Positions 8,968 through 17,550 of a stretch of DNA of 64,000 nt are shown here, piece by piece. Each line of letters begins with the position of its first letter. The first letter of the stretch is position 1. A program made the position numbers and the translations under genes. Source of the stretch: Zhouia spongiae (GTDB lineage: Bacteria > Bacteroidota > Bacteroidia > Flavobacteriales > Flavobacteriaceae); contig NZ_CP094326.1 in NCBI RefSeq assembly GCF_022760175.1, forward strand, positions 1,910,804 through 1,974,803. Direction: 5' to 3'. Under the pieces are notes generated by a model. That model did not search any database and was not told the DNA's origin. It saw only the letters and a list, made by a program, of their open reading frames with translations.

Positions 8968-9418
8968 GTTGCCAATGTTAAATGTATAGAGTTATAAGGG
9001 GTTCGGACTTCAAATCTGTCGAGATATCACCCAGAGTTGACGCGAATGATACCACTCACAAACCATAGAAACCCTTATGTACTATCCCCATTGTGCCTGT
9101 TGCACAAGTTAGCAAAATTTGATACAGGGCAGATAATCTCCTTTCATTAGCTGCTTATAGTGTAGTATGTAAGGTAAAAAACAGTATCGGGAGAAGTTGT
9201 TCCATCATTTAAAAAGCACACTAAAAGTGGAGCGGCAAGTATGCAAGATGCGAGTTTTTCTTTAAAAGGGATCATACAACGTATTTTACTTCTTTTTAAA
9301 CCATTCGATGTTAGCTTACAACTAAATTATACCACAAAATAAAAGCCCTTAAAAGGGCTTATTTGGATCTTGTATTTATACAATTAATGGGCTGTGCAAC
9401 GGTTATCGGTGTTGTGAG
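8968..9418 (-). other. attC site split by MITE
   Basis: The minus-strand inverse core CTCACAAC at 9411-9418 pairs with the cassette opening GTTGTGAG at 10573. The other end is the core GTTGGCAAC for the next cassette (it is written GTTGCCAAT on the plus strand at 8968). The stem includes TTATAAGGGGTT (about 9000) against AACCCTTATG (about 9075). A 310 bp MITE separates the inverse core from this stem. Confidence 0.75.
9090..9402 (+). mobile_element. MITE-like deleted relative of the IS1182-like element
   Basis: It has the same ends as the full element (inverted GTTGCACAA on the left, TGTGCAAC on the right). It also has the first about 30 codons of the transposase region in decayed form, and the last about 45 codons joined directly to them. 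The hairpin AAGCCCTTAAAAGGGCTT is at 9343-9360. It sits in the same attC position and orientation as all the others. 8929-9421 holds no gene. Confidence 0.8.
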
Positions 9419-9421
9419 CTG

Positions 9422-10540
9422 TTATTTTTTTGATAAGTATTTTTCTAATCGGCCTATAATACTACCCTTTCCATAACCACTCCACTTGTCAATTATAATT
9501 CCTTCAGGGTTAATTAGCACAAAAGTTGGAATCCCTTGAATTCCATATTTTATGGACGTTTCACTATATCTGCCTTTCCCGTCCCAAATACTATTCCAAG
9601 TTACTTTGTCTCTCTCTAAGGATTTTAGCCAAACATCTTTTTTAGGGTCTTGGGTGAAACTGACTATTTTTAAAAAGTCAGAATACTTACTGTTGATTTC
9701 AATTAATTCATCTGCTGCTTGAATACAAGGGCCACAATAGGCAGCCGTAAAGTCAAGAAGGGTGTATTCACCTCTAATATTTGAAAACTTAACCTGTTCG
9801 CCCTTTTGATTTATTCCTTCAAAATCGTGAAATTTATCTCCAATTTTAGCAATATTCTCTCTAAGAAATACTTCAACGACTTTGGCATATTTGCTTTCTT
9901 TTATTTGAGTTGTATAATTTTCAAATATTTTCCGTATTGTGTCTTTTGGTAATTGATTTTTTAAATAGCCAAGTTCTATTACACTTGTATAAGTGTCAGG
10001 ATGTGATTTTATATAGTTAATTCGTGAAACCTGTGTAATACTATCTATTTTTCCAATTTCCCTCCAAATTTCTGCTCCTATTTCTTGTTGCTTATCTTGT
10101 GGAAGTTTCATAAATGATTTTACCAAAGAATCTCTTTTTATGTTGTTTTCTTTTGTAAGACTTTGAGAGTAGTTAAAATCCTCTTGAGTTTTTGAACCTT
10201 TAATTTTTACGTTCCAAGGAAAGTCAGATATATCTCCTTTAACTGTAATGTTGTCATTTCCAATCAGAAGATTTGTATATACGAATTTTTTGTCAACGGT
10301 AGTATTTAACCAAATCTGTTCAGGTGGACTAGATAGATAACCTTCAAATTTAAAACTGCCATTTTCTACTATTGTGCTATCAAAAACGGCATCAGTAGCC
10401 AAGTTTCTTAAATAAAATTTAGTTCCATCCGGAAATCCACTTACTTGTCCTAAAATTGTGAATTTGTTTTCTTTTTCATTACAAGCATTTATAAAAACAA
10501 TAAAGCTTGCAAATAAAATTAATTTGATTGATATTCTCAT
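9422..10540 (-). CDS. TlpA-like thiol-disulfide oxidoreductase with DUF4369-like N-terminus
   Basis: Choosing the ATG at 10540 gives a clean lipoprotein leader (MRISIKLILF... with lipobox NAC); the longer frame would start in the cassette boundary. An N-terminal DUF4369-type beta domain (FTILGQVSGFPDGTKFYLRN) precedes a thioredoxin fold with the redox motif CGPC in AAYCGPCIQAADEL and the cis-Pro loop GIPTFVL. It should act in the periplasm on protein disulfides. It is the sole gene of its cassette; both boundaries (GTTGTGAG/CTCACAAC) match. Confidence 0.85.
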   Translation of the reverse strand: MRISIKLILFASFIVFINACNEKENKFTILGQVSGFPDGTKFYLRNLATDAVFDSTIVENGSFKFEGYLSSPPEQIWLNTTVDKKFVYTNLLIGNDNITVKGDISDFPWNVKIKGSKTQEDFNYSQSLTKENNIKRDSLVKSFMKLPQDKQQEIGAEIWREIGKIDSITQVSRINYIKSHPDTYTSVIELGYLKNQLPKDTIRKIFENYTTQIKESKYAKVVEVFLRENIAKIGDKFHDFEGINQKGEQVKFSNIRGEYTLLDFTAAYCGPCIQAADELIEINSKYSDFLKIVSFTQDPKKDVWLKSLERDKVTWNSIWDGKGRYSETSIKYGIQGIPTFVLINPEGIIIDKWSGYGKGSIIGRLEKYLSKK

Positions 10541-10572
10541 TTTGTTTTGTTCGGGTTTGTATTCCATAATGG

Positions 10573-11026
10573 CTCACAACGGTTTGGCTATGATTTCGGC
10601 GTGGAATCGTCCGCAGGACTATTCAGCAGAGAAATCAGCTTAAATATATGTTTTACTTTTTGTTTTCGTACTGTCGCTGCGCTGAATTATCCCCATTCTA
10701 CCTGTTACGCAAGTTAGCAAAATTTGATACAGGGCTGATAATCTCCTTTCATTAGCTGCTTATAGTGTAGTATGTAAGGTAAAAAACAGTATCGGGAGAA
10801 GTTGTTCCATCATTTAAAAAGCACACTAAAAGTGGAGCGGCAAGTATGCAAGATGCGAGTTTTTCTTTAAAAGGGATCATACGACGTATTTTACTTCTTT
10901 TTAAACCATTCGATGTTAGCTTACAACTAAATTATACCACAAAATAAAAGCCCTTAAAAGGGCTTATTTGGATCTTGTTTTTATAAAATTAGGGATGTGT
11001 GCAACGGTTACCATCTTTGTTGGCAA
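10573..11026 (-). other. attC site split by MITE
   Basis: The inverse core TTGCCAAC (11019-11026, minus strand) pairs with the cassette opening GTTGGCAA at 12071. The low end has the core GTTGTGAG for the TlpA cassette. The outer stem includes GGCTATGATTTCGGCG near 10585. It belongs to the same subfamily as the site at 13.05 kb, sharing the TTCAGC..GAATTATCCCC portion. Confidence 0.8.
10695..11010 (+). mobile_element. MITE-like IS1182-derived element
   Basis: About 95 percent like the copy at 9.09 kb by eye, with left end CCTGTTACGCAAGTTAGC (two changes in the inverted repeat core) and right end TGTGCAACGG. The conserved hairpin lies at about 10937-10966. No coding capacity remains. Confidence 0.8.
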
Positions 11027-11035
11027 CTGCTATTT

Positions 11036-12037
11036 TTAGTAAATATTAATACTTCTGTAGCTATAAAATCCACTACTATTATCCAAAATAGATTCGGTTT
11101 TCGTGTTTACATTTATTTTATATAAAGTTCCAATGTCCACTAAAACTTCATTGGTTTCACTCAAATAAATAATTTCCGAGTCAGAAAAAGAGTTTAGATT
11201 ATCAAACTCTTTTAATATTTCTATTTCTTGTCCATTATTTATATTTACTTCAACGATTCCATAAAAAGTAAACTCTCCCAGATTTGGGTCATAGGTTCTC
11301 TTAACTGCAAATATTCGACCATTCCTACCAACAGTAATTGATTCATAATGATTAATATTCACGGTTTTTTTAGTCCCTGAATTAGCATTAATTTTTATTA
11401 ATTGGTCAATCGCATTAGAAACAAAAGAAGTTCTTCTGGGAATTAATAATTCATTTGTGTCGTATGAATATAATATTCCAGATATACCTGTTTTGTCATT
11501 ACTTGGAGCACTTTCTATTGCTTCAAATATTTCTATAGTTGACATTTTTGATGCGTTTTCTGGATCAATTTCCACTAAATTTATTGATTTAAGTTCAGTA
11601 TTATCAACAATGCGTTCAAAACCAAACAATTTTCCATTTCCAGCAATTATTGTACTATAATTTTCTGAACTAATGGTAATTTCTTCTCTAGTATCAATAT
11701 TGACTTTTATTATTTGAGGCCCAATCCCATTTTCATAAACATTTCTTCTGATGAACAATTGATTAGTTGTGTTAAAATATGTAAAATCGAAATCAACGCT
11801 AGCTTGCATTGGTTCAAAATCTAAAAATGTTGAAATTGATAATCCTCTATCAGGATTTACTTCAACGATTTTTAAATCACTACCCATTCCGTCAATTGCT
11901 AATAATTTGCTTTTCGATTGACTTGGGGTGTTTTCGTTTCCGTCGTCATTACTACAGTTGAATAGTAATAGAGATAATGTAATTAAGAGTGTGCTTTTAA
12001 GGTAAGATTTTAGTTTTTTTGATTCTGTTTGTTTCAT
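11036..12037 (-). CDS. Lipoprotein, beta-propeller-like hypothetical
   Basis: 333 aa with a charged N-terminus, a hydrophobic leader and lipobox LFNCSND, then a Ser/Asn/Asp-rich linker. The body consists of repeated short beta blocks (SKLLAIDGMGSD, TNQLFIRRNVYE, GKLFGFERIVD, GRIFAVKRTYD), spaced about 45-60 residues apart, suggesting a 6-bladed propeller. Surface- or periplasm-anchored; function unknown. Sole gene of an integron-type cassette whose two ends (GTTGGCAAC / GTTGCCAAC) are exact complements. Confidence 0.65.
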   Translation of the reverse strand: MKQTESKKLKSYLKSTLLITLSLLLFNCSNDDGNENTPSQSKSKLLAIDGMGSDLKIVEVNPDRGLSISTFLDFEPMQASVDFDFTYFNTTNQLFIRRNVYENGIGPQIIKVNIDTREEITISSENYSTIIAGNGKLFGFERIVDNTELKSINLVEIDPENASKMSTIEIFEAIESAPSNDKTGISGILYSYDTNELLIPRRTSFVSNAIDQLIKINANSGTKKTVNINHYESITVGRNGRIFAVKRTYDPNLGEFTFYGIVEVNINNGQEIEILKEFDNLNSFSDSEIIYLSETNEVLVDIGTLYKINVNTKTESILDNSSGFYSYRSINIY

Positions 12038-12070
12038 AATTTTATTTGGGTTTCAGTGAGGCATAGTTGT

Positions 12071-12140
12071 TGCCAACGTTGATGTATATGAAGCGTTGTG
12101 ACCGAATGGGAGCTATGATTTTATATACAATGTTGTAGGT
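12071..12140 (-). other. Short intact attC site (about 70 bp)
   Basis: Reading the minus strand, the inverse core ACCTACAAC (12132-12140) pairs with the opening of its own cassette at 13049 (GTTAGGT-type, read as TTGTAGGT). TTGTATATAAA then pairs with CTTCATATACA, and the site ends in CAACGTT. It is IS-free and about half the length of the other sites, like the short attC sites of mobile integron cassettes. Confidence 0.8.
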
Positions 12141-12145
12141 AGCTT

Positions 12146-13027
12146 CTATTTTAGCCATGAAGGTTGAGACCCATTATCAATAATTTTCTTTAATAATGAG
12201 CCATCCTTGTTCATCAAATAGAGATCAAAATACTTTTCTGTTTCCGATGCAAAAATGACTTTGGAGCCATCTGGAGACCAGCAAGGGTTCCAGTCGGCAA
12301 CCTCGTTGAATGTCAGCCGTTGTTGATTAGAACCATTTATATTCATAACATAAATTTCTTGATTCCCATCCCTGTCCGAAATAAAAACTATTTGCTTGCC
12401 ATTGGGAGAAGCCCTAGGTTCCCAATCTTCTGCAGTATTATTGGTTAACATCATGATTTTACTACCGTCACTATTGGCAATGCAAATTTCACTGTTTGGG
12501 CTTTTGGAGTGAAAAAGTATTCGTCCATCTTGCAAAAAACTTGGTGAAACACCGCTTAGTTCTTTTATTTGGGTTAATTGACTACCATCAGAATTTATAA
12601 CCCAGATTTCTTCATGCCAAACATTTTCTGAATCTTGATATTCTCTTGCGAAAGCTATTTTTGTTCCATCTGGAGACCATGCAGGAGAACTGTCCCATTT
12701 ATTTTTATCATTAGTTAATCGTTTCCGATTTGTACCATCAATATTCATAGTATGGATGGACCATGTTTTATTTTCATCGTATTTTGCATAGAAAGCGATC
12801 TGTTTTCCGTCAGGTGACCATTCAGGGTAGCCGTGATCACCTGAATAATTTGTAATATTAATTTTAGATTTTCCTTCGGTATCGGTCAGAAGAATTTCTC
12901 TATTATTTGATTCTTTCGATGAATAGGCAATCCTATGTTCTTTTTCGTTACAAGACGAAAGAATAGTAAATGAAACCAGTGGTAGAAACATTCTTAAAAT
13001 TCTAAATTTTGGTATCGGTATTTTCAT
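12146..13027 (-). CDS. TolB-like PD40 beta-propeller lipoprotein
   Basis: 293 aa with lipobox LSSCNEKE. At least five PD40 repeats are visible: YPEWSPDGKQIAFYAKY, SSPAWSPDGTKIAFARE, DWEPRASPNGKQIVFIS, DWNPCWSPDGSKVIFAS and the terminal QPSWLK. Each is followed by a line of the type (I/L)YVMNINGSNQQRLT. The fold is that of the TolB C-terminal propeller; here it is a stand-alone periplasmic lipoprotein of unknown ligand. Sole gene of its cassette, with a short intact attC downstream. Confidence 0.8.
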   Translation of the reverse strand: MKIPIPKFRILRMFLPLVSFTILSSCNEKEHRIAYSSKESNNREILLTDTEGKSKINITNYSGDHGYPEWSPDGKQIAFYAKYDENKTWSIHTMNIDGTNRKRLTNDKNKWDSSPAWSPDGTKIAFAREYQDSENVWHEEIWVINSDGSQLTQIKELSGVSPSFLQDGRILFHSKSPNSEICIANSDGSKIMMLTNNTAEDWEPRASPNGKQIVFISDRDGNQEIYVMNINGSNQQRLTFNEVADWNPCWSPDGSKVIFASETEKYFDLYLMNKDGSLLKKIIDNGSQPSWLK

Positions 13028-13048
13028 TTTATTTCTAGTTTAAAAATT

Positions 13049-13500
13049 ACCTACAATGGTTCGTGTATGGTTTGTTGCGTTGGTTTGGTCACTAATTTAG
13101 CAAATAAAACTGGCAATAGTTCAGCGCGAGGATTTTCCAAAAAGGAAAATCAGAAGCAATGAATTATCCCCATTGTACCTGTTACGCAAGTTAGCAAAAT
13201 TTGATACAGGGCTGATAATCTCCTTTCATTAGCTGCTTATAGTGTAGTATGCAAGGTAAAAACAGTATCGGGAAAAGTTGTTCCATCATTTAAAAAGCAC
13301 ACTAAAAGTGGAGCGGCAAGTATGCAAGATGCGAGTTTTTCTTTAAAAGGGATCATACAACGTATTTCACACCTTTTTAAGCCATTCAATGTTAGCTTAC
13401 AACTAGACGATACCACAAAGTAAAAGCCCTTAAAAGGGCTTGTTGAGATCCTGTTTTTATACAATTAATGGGCTGTGCAACGGTGACCGATATTGGCTGA
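13049..13500 (-). other. attC site split by MITE
   Basis: The core side is ACCTACAATGG at 13049; the other side (ATATTGGCTGA, about 13490-13500) is the expected place of the inverse core but has lost the AAC. The stem segment around TTGCGTTGG and the GAATTATCCCC block are shared with the site at 10.57 kb. The MITE fills most of it. Confidence 0.65.
13172..13488 (+). mobile_element. MITE-like IS1182-derived element
   Basis: Left end CCTGTTACGCAAGTTAGC, right end GGCTGTGCAACGGTGACCG, hairpin AAGCCCTTAAAAGGGCTT near 13424-13441. Same orientation and same attC position as its relatives. Confidence 0.8.
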
Positions 13501-13998
13501 CTTATTTTTTTCATTGAGATTTAGTTCAAGGATTTCTCCAGGCAGTCCATCAAAGTCTTTAAACTCTTTTGAATTGAAACCATTATTTGTCAAAATTTTC
13601 CTTGATGGTATGTTCTTGGGGTCGATTATTGCAAAAATTCGTTTTATAGAATTTTGCCTTCTACCTATTTCGATTAACTTTTTTCCGACTAATGTTGCAA
13701 TTCCCTTTCTCCAATATTCAGGCAAAACCATATATCCAAGTTCTGCCTCTTCATCGTTGGTTTCTTTTATTTCCAATTTTGCTAATCCCAAAAACTCATT
13801 TGTTTCTGCTTTGAGGATTTTGAAGTTTCCAAAGTTTGGTTGAAGTTTATTGTTTTCTAACAGTATTTTAAAATCTTTCTTGGCTTCTTTCAGCCCAATT
13901 GCTCTTTCGGTAATCATTTCCATTACCTTTTCATTGCTTACTAACTGAAAATACTTGTCAAAGTCTGATTTTGTGAATTTTTCTAATTTTATTTCCAT
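13465..13998 (-). CDS. GNAT-family N-acetyltransferase
   Basis: 177 aa with the Gcn5-related layout: an N-terminal helix-rich region, the central strand FGNFKILKAETNEFLGLAKL, and motif A as GYMVLPEYWRKGIATLVGKKLIE (acetyl-CoA pyrophosphate loop, R-K-G-I-A). The ending strand contains NIPSRKILTNNGF. Likely a RimJ/RimL or small-molecule acetyltransferase. The last about 15 residues (after LELNLNEKN) read into the attC/MITE end, so the native C-terminus was probably changed by the boundary. Confidence 0.85.
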   Translation of the reverse strand: MEIKLEKFTKSDFDKYFQLVSNEKVMEMITERAIGLKEAKKDFKILLENNKLQPNFGNFKILKAETNEFLGLAKLEIKETNDEEAELGYMVLPEYWRKGIATLVGKKLIEIGRRQNSIKRIFAIIDPKNIPSRKILTNNGFNSKEFKDFDGLPGEILELNLNEKNKSANIGHRCTAH

Positions 13999-14048
13999 AA
14001 ATTTTCTTCAATGTTTGTTTCCTGTATGGCCGTGTTATACAACGTTAT

Positions 14049-14447
14049 TTATTCATCATCAAGGATCATACTTGCAATTTGTACATTCATTTGATTTGAA
14101 CTGATTGTCCAGTTTAAAGAGCCATTGGTTAACACAATCACAATAACCTTTTCATTGGTTTGTTCATTCCAATAATACATGAAAGAGGAAATTCCAGCAC
14201 CGCCATGTCTAGCCGTTCTATAACCATCTTGAAGCTTATATGATTCCCAACCTAATCTAAAATAGCTATCTTTTCCGTTGTTTAACTTTACAGGTGTCCA
14301 AATTTCTTTGAGTTGTTTTTCTGTTAAGATCTTTTCTTTTTGAATGGCTTGGAACCACTTTATCAAATCTCCTATAGTGATATTTAATCCAGTATAAGCA
14401 GTAACTATCCGAGCCTTTCTCCTAACAAGAAGATCTTTTTCAACCAC
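14049..14447 (-). pseudogene. C-terminal fragment of a serine beta-lactamase-like protein
   Basis: Homology-like sequence starts only at TAYTGLNITIGDLIKWF (about 14400) and runs to the end. It shows the PF00144 C-terminal features YFRLGWESY, RHGGAGISSFMYYW and VIVLTNG; the SxxK and YxN parts are absent. The preceding residues come from the 3' end of the oxidoreductase gene in another frame (overlap 14405-14447). The fragment is therefore the residue of a deletion that joined two cassette genes. It has no clear own start. Confidence 0.7.
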
Positions 14448-14983
14448 TTTCCCCTGAAATCAGAACTCGAATTTTTAATAGGTGCAATATAAGTTAACTT
14501 AACTGGGTTTATTCCGCAAAATTGTAAAGTTCCTTTTTTTAATTGATTAATAGCCGGTCTTTTCATAATTAAAAAATCGTACCATTTTGGCGTGTCAGCT
14601 GTAATAATCAAATGTGCAGACTTTCCTTTCAAGAGTTTTTCTGGTAATGGTTTTCCTTCAACTGGTTGGTAGGTGATTCCGGGAAGAAATGTTCTGTCGA
14701 TAAAACCTTTCATTAGTGCAGGATATCCATACCACCATATTGGAAATAACCATACAATATGGTCTGCTTTTTTTATCTTGTCAATAGCATCAATCAAATC
14801 TGGTTCTAATTCCATTCTTTTTCGATAACCAAATGTTAGATTGGGATTAAACTTCAATTCAGAAATGTTAATTTGGGACAATGTTGCATTTGTTTTGTTG
14901 ACTCCCTTTATGTAAGCCTCTGATAATGCATGATTAAAACTTTCTTTATCAGGATGACCATTAATTATTAAAACCTGTTTCAT
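14405..14983 (-). CDS. Flavodoxin-like NAD(P)H-dependent oxidoreductase
   Basis: 192 aa matching the KefF/MdaB/NQO1-type family: IINGHPDKESFNHALSE at the N-terminus (flavin phosphate loop), WLFPIWWYGYPALMKGFIDR in the centre (typical quinone reductase signature), and the family's usual terminus FRGKWLKK..LGERLG. It should bind FMN/FAD and reduce quinones or related electrophiles. A Crp-type regulator lies 60 bp upstream in the same direction. Confidence 0.85.
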   Translation of the reverse strand: MKQVLIINGHPDKESFNHALSEAYIKGVNKTNATLSQINISELKFNPNLTFGYRKRMELEPDLIDAIDKIKKADHIVWLFPIWWYGYPALMKGFIDRTFLPGITYQPVEGKPLPEKLLKGKSAHLIITADTPKWYDFLIMKRPAINQLKKGTLQFCGINPVKLTYIAPIKNSSSDFRGKWLKKIFLLGERLG

Positions 14984-15043
14984 ATTTGTTCTCTGTTTTT
15001 CACAAAGAACTATACAATTAAACTTCTTTGGAAGGACATTTGT

Positions 15044-15607
15044 CTAATTCGAAATCAACCTTCTTATTCGACTCAAATGTCTTTGAGTAATGCCCAAATA
15101 AGAAGAAAGGAAATTGAGAGGAATTAATTGTAAAAATTCTGGATGGTTCGTAAGTAAATCACGATAACGTTTTTCAGCTGTTTCTTTTTGTAATAAAAAA
15201 ATTCTCTTTTCCATTTTGATATATTCCTGTTCCGCTATATGTTTAAAAAACCTTAACCAGTTAGTGCTTGATTGCTCTAATTCTAAAATCTCATTTCTTG
15301 ATATTATTAATATCTCAATATCCGTTAAAGCTTGAATATTCTCAACAGTTTCATTTTGCGATAGGAATGAAGAATAGGCACTCACAAATGAATTGGAAAA
15401 GGTAAAGCAGTACGTTACCTCTTCTTCCGATGATGAATGATAAAATGACCTGAATAAGCCGGAAGTTACAAACCCCACTTCTTTACAGATTTGACCTTTT
15501 TTGATGAAAAAATCTCCTTTTTTCAACGTTCTGTTAACAACCTTTTTTTCAAATGAATCAATTTCATCTTTTGTCAGTATGTCAAATGTTTCTAAAAAGT
15601 CCCTCAT
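15044..15607 (-). CDS. Crp/Fnr-family transcriptional regulator
   Basis: 187 aa. A cyclic-nucleotide-binding-like beta roll (LKKGDFFIKKGQICKEVGFV to YCFTFSNSF) is followed by a dimer helix and a short C-terminal helix-turn-helix (FLSSYLGITQRHLSRIRR). The binding pocket lacks the canonical cAMP motif RExG, as is usual for Bacteroidota members. It probably regulates the adjacent oxidoreductase, from which it is separated by 60 bp. Confidence 0.8.
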   Translation of the reverse strand: MRDFLETFDILTKDEIDSFEKKVVNRTLKKGDFFIKKGQICKEVGFVTSGLFRSFYHSSSEEEVTYCFTFSNSFVSAYSSFLSQNETVENIQALTDIEILIISRNEILELEQSSTNWLRFFKHIAEQEYIKMEKRIFLLQKETAEKRYRDLLTNHPEFLQLIPLNFLSSYLGITQRHLSRIRRLISN

Positions 15608-15630
15608 TTTTTAATTACTGTATAAGGTTC

Positions 15631-15861
15631 GTACAACCATCAGTTACGAGATTAAAGTTAATAATTTTTGGTGTGTAACAGGGGTATGTATATTGAAACT
15701 CCTTAACCTTCCGCAGGTTTTTTTTACATTCCCCAAAATAAATCATTAAAACTCAAAACTCCTTATGGAAATCCTCATTCAAAACTTATAACATTAAAAG
15801 GGCTTATTGAGATTTTGTTTTTATAAAATCAGGGGGGTGCAACGGTGACCATTGTTACCTG
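15631..15861 (-). other. Degenerate attC site with MITE remnant
   Basis: The inverse core GCAGGTAAC (15853-15861, minus) pairs approximately with the opening of its cassette near 18157 (GTTGCCTGC). The other side has TTCGTACAACC. The stem CATCAGTTACGAGATTAAAGTTAAT is the subfamily also seen at 25.8 kb. Only the right about 75 bp of the MITE (hairpin half and GGTGCAACGG) survive at 15783-15853. Confidence 0.6.
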
Positions 15862-15893
15862 CTGGCTTTTATCAGTTGTTATACTTTGTTAAT

Positions 15894-16337
15894 TTAATCG
15901 TTTAAGGAATTAATGCCTTGTTCTTTAAGTTTTTCAAGGTGTTCCTTCATTGTTTTAATTTGTTCCGCAGGATGTCCTTGCCAAACGGTAACCTCTCCCA
16001 CAACTCTAAACGGTTCTGTCGAGCGATAGGATTTTGTCGGATTGCCAGGAAATTTTTTATCTGTCAAGTCTGGGTCGTCTTCAATTTGTCCTAAAGGTTC
16101 TACCAAATAAATTCTTTCTGGTACATTGCCTAAGGCAAGTTCAGCTCCCCAAATTGCAGCATCTAAGGTTGCTGACAAAAAAATGTATTTAGCATTTTTT
16201 CGTTGTCCGTAATTAGAGTTGAAACCTGCTTCAATGAGGTCGCCAATTTTTAAATCGGCTTTTGTTCCGTGAAAATAAGTTTGTGCAAAAGCTGTTGCGC
16301 CTTGTCTGCTTACTTTTTCATTATTGTTTTTATTCAT
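15894..16337 (-). CDS. arr: Rifampin ADP-ribosyltransferase
   Basis: 147 aa when started at the ATG at 16337, which is preceded by AT-rich leader; the frame could extend 16 codons but these look non-coding. It follows the Arr pattern throughout: YFHGTKADLKIGDLIEAGF, YIFLSATLDAAIWGAELALG, IYLVEPLGQIEDDPDLTDK, FPGNPTKSYRS and the C-terminal VVGEVTVWQGHPAEQI. Arr enzymes move ADP-ribose from NAD+ to the C23 hydroxyl of rifamycins; known members are about 140-150 aa and several travel as integron cassettes. Activity here is inferred from the family. It shares a cassette with the DoxX, VOC and Crp genes upstream. Confidence 0.9.
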   Translation of the reverse strand: MNKNNNEKVSRQGATAFAQTYFHGTKADLKIGDLIEAGFNSNYGQRKNAKYIFLSATLDAAIWGAELALGNVPERIYLVEPLGQIEDDPDLTDKKFPGNPTKSYRSTEPFRVVGEVTVWQGHPAEQIKTMKEHLEKLKEQGINSLND

Positions 16338-16648
16338 TGTCAATTTTTTTATAATTAAGACCAGTGAGTGTTTCCCGCTAGTCAACTATTTCTTAGCTTC
16401 AAATCCTTTCTTTCTAAATTTCAAAATTCTTTTTTATTAAAGCTATGGACAAGGGTTTGCAGGGAGGAAATTGAATAGCGGACTTTGAAACCTTATAATT
16501 CTTCAATTCTACTTCAAATTCTTTCAGCATTGCTTCGCTCTAAGGACTTGATATTATCAAGTATTTTGAAAATGAACAATAGCAAATTAAGTGATAGTTG
16601 TCGCCTGTAAAAACTTTATGATATTCGGCAATTGTTTTGTAGTCTGTC

Positions 16649-17023
16649 TTAGCTATTCGTTTTAATTTTTAAGTTATAGATATACGAAATTGTAAGTATG
16701 CCACCGATTACTATAGGTGTTAAAATATAGCCGATGTTCCCGTCCACCACAATGTGGCTGATTACAGCAAATATCAGATTGAATGTCAAACCTGCATAAG
16801 CCCACTCTTTCAATTTGCTTGGTAATTTTGGTAACATTATCGCTGTTGCTCCTAAGACTTTGCAAATAATTAATGCATAAGCAAAATAGTCAGGATAGCC
16901 TAAAGGTTTTGTCCCTGCGTTAAAGTATTCGGGAGCAAACAGCAGGGTGCTTAACGGCATCAGACCTTCCCATAAAAAGATAATGCTTGTAGCAATCCAA
17001 AAAATTAGTCTATTCTTTTTCAT
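16649..17023 (-). CDS. DoxX-like small membrane protein
   Basis: 124 aa with four predicted transmembrane helices (about 8-28, 44-64, 72-92, 97-117) and DoxX-family motifs: an N-terminal helix with FLWEGLMPL, then ALIICKVLGATAIMLP and LKEWAYAGLTFNLI. Role unknown; DoxX-like proteins often sit beside VOC proteins and one-component regulators, as here. About 25 bp separate it from the VOC gene upstream, so the two are probably co-transcribed. Confidence 0.8.
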   Translation of the reverse strand: MKKNRLIFWIATSIIFLWEGLMPLSTLLFAPEYFNAGTKPLGYPDYFAYALIICKVLGATAIMLPKLPSKLKEWAYAGLTFNLIFAVISHIVVDGNIGYILTPIVIGGILTISYIYNLKIKTNS

Positions 17024-17048
17024 TTGTTTTGAGATTTAAAATTTCAGA

Positions 17049-17456
17049 TTATTCATTTGGAAATTGTGTGATGTCCATATATGCAAACTCCCATTGGTGT
17101 CCGTCCAAGTCTGCAAAACTGTGTTGATACATCCAACCGTGGTCCTGTGGTTCGCTGTATATGGTAGCGCCCAATGCTTGTGCTTTTGCAACAATTTGTT
17201 GCACTGTTTCTTTCGAATCAGCGTCTAATGCAATCAGAACTTCTGTGCTTTCTTTTGCATTGCTGATTGGTTTTTTCGTAAAAGTTTGGAAGTAGGTCTC
17301 TGTAAGCAGCATCACGAAAATAGTTTCGCTGACGACCATACAGGCTGCATTTTCATCAGTAAATTGCGGATTAACACTAAAACCTAAACTTTCAAAAAAT
17401 TTTTTTGATTTGTCAAGATTCTTAACGGGTAGGTTAATAAAAATTTTTGTTACCAT
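17049..17456 (-). CDS. VOC/glyoxalase-fold protein (extradiol dioxygenase-like)
   Basis: 135 aa, typical of the YP_001051499-like lactoylglutathione lyase group: KIFINLPVKNLDKSKKFFESLGF at the start, MLLTETYFQTF, and DHGWMYQHSFADLDGHQWEFAYM at the end. The latter holds candidate metal ligands His and Glu. It is commonly co-located with DoxX-like and AraC or Crp regulators. Function is unproven; small-molecule binding or detoxification is likely. Confidence 0.85.
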   Translation of the reverse strand: MVTKIFINLPVKNLDKSKKFFESLGFSVNPQFTDENAACMVVSETIFVMLLTETYFQTFTKKPISNAKESTEVLIALDADSKETVQQIVAKAQALGATIYSEPQDHGWMYQHSFADLDGHQWEFAYMDITQFPNE

Positions 17457-17550
17457 CTTTTTGTTTTTTTAATTGTTAGTAATGAATGGCACAAAGTTGT
17501 GGTAATTGTGTGACTAAAACTTTTACATATGTTGAGGAAACGAAAAAAAA

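Noticed and set aside
13237-13464. 75 aa minus-strand ORF overlapping the MITE
   Set aside because: It is the antisense reading of the MITE and its counterparts in other copies are broken.
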